In this document: positions 9,669 to 16,128 of the stretch, piece after piece
Numbering within the stretch: the first letter of the stretch is position 1
Layout: each line of letters begins with the position of its first letter
Origin: Lunatibacter sp035460985
Lineage (GTDB): Bacteria; Bacteroidota; Bacteroidia; Cytophagales; Cyclobacteriaceae
Assembly (NCBI GenBank): GCA_035460985.1
Contig: DATHWC010000407.1
Span: forward strand, 1 to 17,547
Direction: 5' to 3'
Length of the DNA stretch: 17,547 nt
The notes under the pieces: generated by a model
Databases searched by the model: none
What the model saw: the letters and a program-made list of their open reading frames with translations, nothing else
Told to the model about the DNA's origin: nothing
Position numbers and translations under genes: made by a program

Positions 9669-9743
9669 AGATGAAACGACCGAAGCCATTCTGAGCAGAC
9701 CCACTTTAGGGATCCTACCAGAATTCCGCCAGCCATTTCATCT
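9669..9743 (-). terminator. possible terminator or attenuator between SusD and the PSD1 gene
   Basis: An imperfect inverted repeat of two 25-base arms, 9669-9693 and 9719-9743. In each arm an 8-base block (AGATGAAA and its complement) and a 6-base block (ATTCTG and its complement) pair perfectly. They are separated by 11 bases that pair poorly. The loop is 25 bases. Read on the minus strand, the hairpin is followed by TCTTTTATTT, a T-rich tail. It lies after the SusD stop and before the PSD1 start, so partial termination there would set transporter expression above that of the downstream pair. The mismatched centre makes this a tentative call. Confidence 0.35.
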
Positions 9744-9813
9744 CCTTCATGTTAAATATGCTATCCACAGCGTCACCTAAAACGTTTCCCAGATTTATTT
9801 CAAAGGGAAATAG
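9715..9813 (-). pseudogene. possible remnant of a gene 3' end in the SusD-PSD1 spacer
   Basis: Within the 252-bp spacer at 9608-9859, the minus strand has an open stretch of 32 codons between a TAA (9816-9814) and a TAG (9717-9715). It reads as a protein-like C-terminus containing GNVLGDAVDSIF followed by NMKEMKWLAEFW. An internal ATG at 9750 would give only 11 residues. I do not recognise the family, and 32 codons can occur by chance. The stretch overlaps one arm of the spacer hairpin. The other reading frames upstream of it contain stops. Confidence 0.2.
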
Positions 9814-9859
9814 TTACTCAAGTTTTAGTGGTCATCGGTAGGACAACAATCAAGCGGAA

Positions 9860-11398
9860 TTACCAACCTGGATTTTGTTCCAAATTTTCATTAAAGGAAA
9901 TTTCATTATCCGGGATAGGCAATAAATTGTCTTTATCCTCATATCCAGTAGGGAATTTCACCTCCACCAAACCTCCGTCAGCCGCTCTTACTTCAACGGG
10001 GTAAAGGTCTTGACCGATATTCCACCGTTTAATATCCGCCCACAATATGCCTTCTCCAAAAAACTCCACCACCCGCTCATGTCTTAATGCGTCTCTCGCT
10101 TCCTCTTGGGACAAATCGGTTGGTAGACTAGTAATGGTGACATCCGTTCTTTCGGTTCTGATCCTATTGATAAGACCTATTGCTTCCTCCAAATTTTGAT
10201 TGGTTTCGATCAGGGCTTCTGCTTTGGCCATCAGGACGTCCGCATAGCGCAATACAATAAAGTTCAAGGGAGATACCCGAGGCGCCAGCAATGCAATTCC
10301 TTCGCCAACGTTTTTTCTAAGGTTATACCCTACCCTTTGACCAGTATGGTTGGATACTTCTGTTGGATAGACCATACCTTCAAAGGTAGCTCCCGGCCGA
10401 AGAATGGTAAAATCCAACCGGGGATCTCTACCTTCAAAGGGATTGTTGGGATTCACTTCAGAGCCATCAATCATCTCATATTTATCGACGATATGTTGGG
10501 TGGGTGCGGGATCACTTGCCCCTGCGGCGGCTACACTTCCCGGAAGGGCCAGCCAGGCAAAGAAATTTCCCTGACCTTGTTCCCCTACCATATATTGGAT
10601 ATCAAAAAGGACTTCTTCGTTGTTTTCATTATCCAACTGAAAGAGCCCTTCATAACTTGGGAAAAGGGAATACATGCCCAAAGCATCAATTTGATCAACA
10701 ATGTCCAATACTTCGTTGTATTTATTCTGGTACAATAAGGCCCTCATTTTCATTCCCAAAGCGGCTCCTTTAGTGGCCCTTCCTACTTCATAGGAAACAG
10801 GAGCGAGTCTTTGTATGGCCTCATCATAATCCGAAATGGCCTGATTCCAAGTCTCTGCAAGGGTATTTCGGCTTACCAAAGTCACTTCCGCGGTGCTCAA
10901 CACAGTGGTAATTACCGGTACCCCACCGTAGGTTTCCGCCAATAGTGCGAAGGCAAGGCCCCGAAGGAAATACACTTCTCCCAAATAGGTCGATTTTGAA
11001 GCTTCATCCAATTCGACCCTATCAATATTAGCCAAAAAATCATTGGAGAAGTTGATGATGCGGTAACACATCGTCCATCGCTCATTAAGCATTCCGCCCG
11101 AAGTAGCAGCAGTGATAGACCCATTCCCAATTTGCATCTGCATACCGTTCCAATGGGCCCATTGGAAAGCGTACGGAGTAATGGCATCCATAGTAGGCCC
11201 TGCCCCATAAACACCGCGATGCTTTAATACGCTGTAAATACCATTTAAAGCTAGCTTTACGTCATTTTCATTCTGCCAGAAAGAAACAGTAGTAATCCTG
11301 TCCTGCGGATATACTTCCAGAAAATCTTCACTACATCCACTAAAGGAAAACATGCCCAATAGCAGTATAATTATATTAATATTCTTTATCGTTTTCAT
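9860..11398 (-). CDS. SusD/RagB-family outer-membrane lipoprotein
   Basis: Complete 512-residue surface lipoprotein, a typical SusD length. The signal peptide runs through the hydrophobic stretch at 8-20 to the lipobox SFSGC, with lipidated Cys22 followed by SEDFLEVYP. The SusD-like_3 helical region contains YFLRGLAFALLAETYGGVPV at about 143-162. The C-terminal SusD_RagB region includes LRYADVLMAKAEAL with the following INRIRTER helix, then RHERVVEFFGEG, and it ends in LLPIPDNEISFNENLEQNPG plus W, the usual family ending. The ATG lies 5 bases after the SusC stop, so the pair is almost certainly co-transcribed and the proteins form one complex. By family knowledge it binds the ligand at the surface. 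Its sugar or peptide specificity cannot be read from the sequence. Confidence 0.96.
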   Translation of the reverse strand: MKTIKNINIIILLLGMFSFSGCSEDFLEVYPQDRITTVSFWQNENDVKLALNGIYSVLKHRGVYGAGPTMDAITPYAFQWAHWNGMQMQIGNGSITAATSGGMLNERWTMCYRIINFSNDFLANIDRVELDEASKSTYLGEVYFLRGLAFALLAETYGGVPVITTVLSTAEVTLVSRNTLAETWNQAISDYDEAIQRLAPVSYEVGRATKGAALGMKMRALLYQNKYNEVLDIVDQIDALGMYSLFPSYEGLFQLDNENNEEVLFDIQYMVGEQGQGNFFAWLALPGSVAAAGASDPAPTQHIVDKYEMIDGSEVNPNNPFEGRDPRLDFTILRPGATFEGMVYPTEVSNHTGQRVGYNLRKNVGEGIALLAPRVSPLNFIVLRYADVLMAKAEALIETNQNLEEAIGLINRIRTERTDVTITSLPTDLSQEEARDALRHERVVEFFGEGILWADIKRWNIGQDLYPVEVRAADGGLVEVKFPTGYEDKDNLLPIPDNEISFNENLEQNPGW

Positions 11399-11403
11399 AA
11401 TGC

Positions 11404-14400
11404 TTATAGACTAATATTAACACCAACAGTAAATATTTTTGGAAGGGGATAGAAGTTTTCTCCAGAATCGAACGTATTTCTTTCAGGATCGAACCCTTCA
11501 TAATCTTTGCTGACTAGAGCACCCACGTTTTGGGCGTTGCCATACAAATAAAGCTTTTGGACACCTAGCCTTCTAGTGAATTCAGGATCAAAGGTATACC
11601 CGAGTTGAACATTTCTCAGCTTTACGAAAGACACATCATTCACCCAAAAAGAAGATGGTTCACTTCTCCATGTATCACTGATGGAGATCCGGGGTACATC
11701 GGTATCCATATTTTCCGGGGTCCAGGCATCTCTCCAGCGTTTGGTAATTGTTCCGCCGGATATCCCCAATGGCTGGGTCCATGCGTTTTGTGTATATACA
11801 CTGGCACCTGCAATACCCATCACCAAAACACTTAAGTCAAAACCCTTATAATTAACACTTGGGGTAAAACCAAAAGTGTATTTTGGGATAGTGTTTCCCA
11901 GGGCCATCTTATCTTCAAAACCTAGTCGGCCGTCATTATTGACGTCTTCATATTTCAATTCACCTGCTTTGGGCACATACCCATTGGCATACATGTGCTC
12001 ACTGGCTTCCTGGTCAGATTGGTAGATGCCGACAGCATTATATCCGTACAATTCCCTGTAGGAAAACCCTTCACGGATAAGGTACAACTGATCAGGTGCA
12101 TTTTCTCTGAATTTGGTTACCTGATTCATAATATAGGTCATATTTACCCCCAGATTATATCCAACTTTACTTCTGTCCGGTGACATTTTGGAATAATTGA
12201 TATTGAATTCGAACCCATTATTGATCATTGCACCCACATTTTCGAAAGGCGCACTTACTCCACCAAGAATGGCTGGTATAGGCAATTGCACGATGATATT
12301 GTTAGTTGTTTTTCGGAAATAATCCGCCTCAACAAACACCCTGTTATCCAATAAGCCGAACTCGATACCGAGGTCAGTGGTAACGGAGGTTTCCCATCCA
12401 ATCGTTTCATCTACCAATGCGGTGACACCGGCTCCAGGAGCAAAACTTCCCCCAAAATTGTAACTTAGCGCATTGGTTTGGTTAACAGCCGCAAGATATG
12501 GCCAATACGAAGCGATGTTTTGGTTACCCAATTTTCCCCAAGAGGCCCGCAATTTCAGATCGGAGAAAATATTCAAATTTTGCATGAATGCTTCTTCACC
12601 CAATCTCCATCCCGCTGAAAATGCCGGGAATATTCCCCATCGGTAGCCCTCTTTAAATCTGGAAGAACCATCGGCCCTTAGGTTCATTTCAAATAGATAT
12701 TTGTCTGACAGGGCGTAATTTACCCGTCCGAAATAAGACATCATCCTCAATTCACTCAGATTTCCGTTTGCCTGGAACCCCGATGTCCCTGCGTTTATCT
12801 GAGTCAGACCTTCTTTCGGAGGGTCAGATCTTCTACCATATACATCTTTTATAACTGTGCTTTCTACCTGGGTACCTAGTATGGCAGACACGCTATGGAT
12901 TTCATTGAAAGTCTTGTTGAAATTCAACGTAGAAAACAGGATGTTATAATCACTTTGAACGTTGGTTCTGCTGGCTTCCAATATGGTAAGATAATCCAGG
13001 TTTCTTCCCTCCCGTCCGGTATGGGTGTATCCAAATTCCAGACTGTTATGTCTGTCCCTGAGGTTACTGTTATACTGGGAGGTGAAATTAGTTGTTAACG
13101 TCAGATAATCCGTAAAAGCAATATTGGCATAAACATTCATTTTAAAAAAATTATTTTCCGTCAATGTCAGTCCGTTTGCTGTTTCGATTAAAGGGTTCCT
13201 GTTGCCGACAATAGTATTCCCATTGGCGTGCAATGCCTGAACAGATCCAAATCGCCCGTCTTCTGTGTAGGGTGCTGTAAAAGGATATCCACCATTGGCA
13301 AATATGTACATCATCCTGCCCAAATTAAAAGGTTCCTCAGAAGCTTTTTTTATACCGTTCAGTCTTCCTCCTATTGTCAGCCATTTATTAAGTTTGGATT
13401 CCAGATTAACTGTCAAACCATAGCGGCTGGATTTTGAGTTCTGCATGATTCCATCCTGGTCTAAGTAGTTCATTGAAATGTAGAATTTCGTCTGCTCAGA
13501 GCCACCATTGATGGATAAATTGTGTTCCGTAATAGGTGCCGTTTTGAATACCTCATCAAAAAAATTGGTATTGGGATATCGGTAGGGATCATCATTGTTT
13601 CTAAACTCATTAATAACAGATTCGGGAAAAAGGGCACCCCCGCCCTGATTTATTAGGGCCTGATTCCATAATCCCATGTATTCCGCACTATTATCTATGA
13701 TGTCATACCTTCTTCCCAAAGATTGTTGACCTACATAACTTCCAATGTTTACTCTGGTCTGTTCCCCAAATTTACCCGATTTCAGGGTAATTAGAACCAC
13801 GCCATTGGCAGCTCTGGATCCATAAATGGCAGCACTGGCAGCATCCTTTAGGACGGTCATGCTTTCGATATCATTGGGGTTAATTTCGTTGATGGAGGCT
13901 TCCACCCCGTCAACCAGAATAAGAGGATTTGAATTATTTAAAGTCCCCCAACCTCTTACACGGATTTGCGCGCCATCATTTCCGGGCTGTCCAGAGTTTT
14001 GGCTTATCCACACCCCAGGAACCTGTCCGCTAAGTGCCTGTGAAGCATTGGTCAATGGTCTGTTTTGAAGTTCATCATCAAAGGTAACAGTGGATACCGC
14101 ACCCGTTAAATTTTCCCTTTTTTGAGTACCGTAACCAACAACAATTACTTCTGCCAGGGAGGATGTATCCTCATTTAAAGTTACATTGATCACACTTTGT
14201 GTACCTACCACAACCCGCTGCGATTCGAAACCAATAAAAGAAAAAACCAAAGTCACTCCTTCGTCCACAGTCAGCGAATATTTTCCGTCAATGTCAGTAG
14301 CTGTCCCTTTAGCCGTTCCTAGAACTGAAATGGTAACACCTGGTATAGGTTCCCCATTGGCATCCTGCACTGTGCCAGTAATGGTAACTTCAAACTCAGG

Positions 14401-14547
14401 TACGTTCTCATAAATAAGGCTTTTATTTGCTTCGGCACCGTTTACATTTGATGAAGCAAAAAACCCAATGATAAATAGCAGATGGACAATAAAGCCACCT
14501 AAGTGGAATGGATATATCCCACTTCTAACTGGTAGTGTTTTTTTCAT
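11404..14547 (-). CDS. SusC/RagA-family TonB-linked outer-membrane transporter
   Basis: A 1047-residue SusC-type channel, first gene of the transporter-PSD1-DUF1501 run. The signal peptide covers about 1-38 (basic start, hydrophobic core at 18-31, NGA near 36-38). There is no STN domain. The carboxypeptidase-regulatory-like domain lies at about 55-128, followed by the conserved AEVIVVGYGTQKRENLTGAV at 132-151. The plug is at about 145-258 with IRVRGWGTL, LILVDGVEA and NPNDIESMTVLKDAASAAIY. The beta-barrel fills the remainder and ends GVNISL. Its regulatory-like domain is strikingly similar to that of the other SusC in the window, while plug and barrel differ, suggesting different ligands. An AT-rich leader lies upstream, and its SusD starts 5 bases downstream. 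Confidence 0.96.
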   Translation of the reverse strand: MKKTLPVRSGIYPFHLGGFIVHLLFIIGFFASSNVNGAEANKSLIYENVPEFEVTITGTVQDANGEPIPGVTISVLGTAKGTATDIDGKYSLTVDEGVTLVFSFIGFESQRVVVGTQSVINVTLNEDTSSLAEVIVVGYGTQKRENLTGAVSTVTFDDELQNRPLTNASQALSGQVPGVWISQNSGQPGNDGAQIRVRGWGTLNNSNPLILVDGVEASINEINPNDIESMTVLKDAASAAIYGSRAANGVVLITLKSGKFGEQTRVNIGSYVGQQSLGRRYDIIDNSAEYMGLWNQALINQGGGALFPESVINEFRNNDDPYRYPNTNFFDEVFKTAPITEHNLSINGGSEQTKFYISMNYLDQDGIMQNSKSSRYGLTVNLESKLNKWLTIGGRLNGIKKASEEPFNLGRMMYIFANGGYPFTAPYTEDGRFGSVQALHANGNTIVGNRNPLIETANGLTLTENNFFKMNVYANIAFTDYLTLTTNFTSQYNSNLRDRHNSLEFGYTHTGREGRNLDYLTILEASRTNVQSDYNILFSTLNFNKTFNEIHSVSAILGTQVESTVIKDVYGRRSDPPKEGLTQINAGTSGFQANGNLSELRMMSYFGRVNYALSDKYLFEMNLRADGSSRFKEGYRWGIFPAFSAGWRLGEEAFMQNLNIFSDLKLRASWGKLGNQNIASYWPYLAAVNQTNALSYNFGGSFAPGAGVTALVDETIGWETSVTTDLGIEFGLLDNRVFVEADYFRKTTNNIIVQLPIPAILGGVSAPFENVGAMINNGFEFNINYSKMSPDRSKVGYNLGVNMTYIMNQVTKFRENAPDQLYLIREGFSYRELYGYNAVGIYQSDQEASEHMYANGYVPKAGELKYEDVNNDGRLGFEDKMALGNTIPKYTFGFTPSVNYKGFDLSVLVMGIAGASVYTQNAWTQPLGISGGTITKRWRDAWTPENMDTDVPRISISDTWRSEPSSFWVNDVSFVKLRNVQLGYTFDPEFTRRLGVQKLYLYGNAQNVGALVSKDYEGFDPERNTFDSGENFYPLPKIFTVGVNISL

Positions 14548-15173
14548 TTGTCTAAAATTTTTAAATTAATAATTGATAAAATTATACTATTCGGAAAATA
14601 AAATTTTTATTATGTCACATATAATTATTTTAAGTTGGCTTCTTAATGATAAATATTAAAATACCAAATACATAATTTTTTAATATAATTTCATAATTTA
14701 TACTATATAAAAAAATCAATATTAAAATAATCTAAATTTATAGTTAATGGTTTGAAAAGCTATTAAAATTTTTAATATAAATCAAGGATTTCAGGGTGGT
14801 AAACCAATTATTTTTTGAAGAATAATTGCTTGTCCGATAAAATATCCCATTAAAACCCTTTTAATCAGATTTTTATGTGTACGTTACCGGAAAGAAATAT
14901 TTTAAAAATTTAACCATGCTTTTGCCTTCTCACTTTTCTGGACCTTTTTAGCTCATGGCGCTGTATTTCTTATCTACATTAACTGGAGGAAGATTGCTCC
15001 ACAAAGGACCCCATAGCATTTTTAAAAAATACTCCAATAATAATATCTCATCAATAAATAGGCTAATTTAGAATTTTCACTTATTAATATTTACTTAAAC
15101 TAAGTATAATCTCTTGTCTTTTTTAATTAACATTCCTTGAGATAATTCTCACATAATATTTTTAACTTTCATT
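14548..15173. other. 626-bp AT-rich spacer between divergent SusC and YdeI-type genes
   Basis: This stretch must hold the promoters for the SusC operon (minus strand) and the YdeI-type gene (plus strand). About 14560-14800 is extremely AT-rich with many short A and T runs. No full match to the Bacteroidota TAnnTTTG element was found; near matches are TAATTTTA just upstream of SusC (about 14577-14584, minus strand) and TATTTTTA at 15157-15164 (plus strand). The longest small frame noticed, 38 codons from the ATG at 14955, shows no recognisable protein features and is not called. Confidence 0.6.
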
Positions 15174-15695
15174 ATGAAAAACTTCCAATCAACGCTGGAA
15201 AACTTTAATACCCGTCTATGGCAGTTTCATGTTCCCGTGCCCGATGAACTGGCTGCATTATTTATTGAAGGAGACAACAAACGGGTGATCTGTAAAATAA
15301 ATAATGCGGCCCCTTACCCTGCCGCGCTTATAAAAAATCAAGACTACTGGTTTATCCTTGTCAACAAACAGCTCCGTCAAAGGCTTAATCTTTCAGAGGG
15401 AGATAAGGTAAATGTGACACTGGAGAAAGACTACTCTGAATATGGACACGAAATGCCGGAAGAGCTGCAAGTATTGATGGATCAGGACGAGGAGGGAAAT
15501 CAGTTTTTCCAAGAACTAACGAAAGGCAAACAAAGAGCCTTGATTTATCTGGTCAATAAGGTAAAAAATCCGAATAGCCGACTGAATAAATCCCTGGCCA
15601 TTATTTCCCACCTCAAGGAGGTAAATGGAGCCTTGGACTTCAAAGCTTTAAATGAGAAAATCAAGTATTATAACAACTTGGGTAAGAATTGGTAA
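15174..15695 (+). CDS. DUF1905 / YdeI-OmpD-associated family protein
   Basis: Complete 173-residue soluble protein without signal peptide or membrane segment, so probably cytoplasmic. Residues about 8-88 fit DUF1905: RLWQFHVPVPDEL, then KRVICKINNAAPYPAALI and LNLSEGDKVNVTLEKD. Residues about 94-150 fit the YdeI/OmpD-associated region: MPEELQVLMDQDEEGNQFFQ followed by LTKGKQRALIYLVNKVKNPN. Proteins with this domain pair are common in Bacteroidota and their role is unclear; the 'bacteriocin-protection' label comes from distant relatives and should not be read as a function here. The gene stands alone on the plus strand, divergent from SusC and convergent with the SusD-like gene at 16129, so it is probably unrelated to glycan uptake. 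Confidence 0.88.
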   Translation: MKNFQSTLENFNTRLWQFHVPVPDELAALFIEGDNKRVICKINNAAPYPAALIKNQDYWFILVNKQLRQRLNLSEGDKVNVTLEKDYSEYGHEMPEELQVLMDQDEEGNQFFQELTKGKQRALIYLVNKVKNPNSRLNKSLAIISHLKEVNGALDFKALNEKIKYYNNLGKNW

Positions 15696-15750
15696 CATTT
15701 AGCCCCGTCAATTTTCCAAACAAACAACTCAGTATTTAAGTCCGAAGGGC

Positions 15751-15927
15751 TTTAACCCGGATTATGCATTAGAATTTCTGCGGCAGAACTAAAACGCTTT
15801 AAAATCAGCCGCTTCGCTTCACTTTTCGAGTTCACCGTAGGGGTGGCTACGCCTCACTCTCCAAAGTGACTGATTTTCTTGCGTTGTAACCCCTAGCAAC
15901 GAACCCTAATACATAATCCGGGTTTAA
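15751..15927. repeat. 177-bp branched palindromic element in the convergent spacer
   Basis: The ends are 22-base inverted arms, 15751-15772 and 15906-15927, matching at 20 of 22 positions (core CCCGGATTAT/ATAATCCGGG). Inside are a left hairpin TTCTG-CGG-CAGAA (15776-15788), a right hairpin CGTTG/CAACG (15882-15886 with 15897-15901), and a central stem. The central stem is built from AAAATCAG/CTGATTTT (15801-15808 with 15870-15877), TCACTTT/AAAGTGA (15819-15825 with 15863-15869) and CGTAG/CTACG (15836-15840 with 15847-15851). No open frame of note is inside. This looks like a non-coding mobile-type repeat (MITE-like) or a structured RNA element. Copy number cannot be judged from this window. 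Confidence 0.6.
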
Positions 15928-15932
15928 CAACA

Positions 15933-15959
15933 ATAACCCCGGGCGAAACCCGGGGTTAT
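15933..15959 (-). terminator. perfect 11-bp hairpin, likely terminator or REP-like palindrome
   Basis: ATAACCCCGGG at 15933-15943 pairs perfectly with CCCGGGGTTAT at 15949-15959 around the loop CGAAA. It lies between two convergent genes, where a terminator is expected. On the minus strand it is followed by TGTTGTTAAA, a weak T-rich tail, which would suit the SusD-like gene ending at 16129. On the plus strand no T-run follows. The strong palindrome beside a larger structured repeat could also be part of a dispersed repeat. Confidence 0.45.
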
Positions 15960-15979
15960 AGTGCCAATACAGCCTCCCC

Positions 15980-15999
15980 TCAACCCAAAAGTGGGTTGA
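15980..15999. repeat. short hairpin, 8-bp stem
   Basis: TCAACCCA (15980-15987) pairs with TGGGTTGA (15992-15999) around the loop AAAG. It is the third hairpin in a row in this convergent spacer and may help end transcription from either side; no T-tract follows in either direction. The rest of the spacer, 16000-16128, holds nothing I can name. Confidence 0.4.
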
Positions 16000-16128
16000 A
16001 CAAATTCCAACGAATCATAGGTTCAATCCGGAAATAGTGTTCCCTCTGTATACCATGGATCGTGGTTATAGTATAATTACCATACCTTAGCTTGGCTATG
16101 CCTTTTCATTTTATCCTCCGGGTAAATA

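Noticed and set aside
10196..10738. 180-codon plus-strand open frame inside the SusD gene
   Set aside because: Antisense shadow of a confident SusD gene; no signal, domain or motif of its own.
14955..15071. 38-codon plus-strand frame in the AT-rich spacer
   Set aside because: Short, no recognisable features, and it ends well before the YdeI-type gene.
15751..15927. Integron attC site
   Set aside because: The arms do not carry RYYYAAC and GTTRRRY core sites in the right places, the element is longer than typical attC sites, and no cassette array or integrase is seen.
16019..16031. GGTTCAATCC resembling a tRNA T-loop
   Set aside because: The flanking bases do not form a T-stem and no acceptor or anticodon arm is present.
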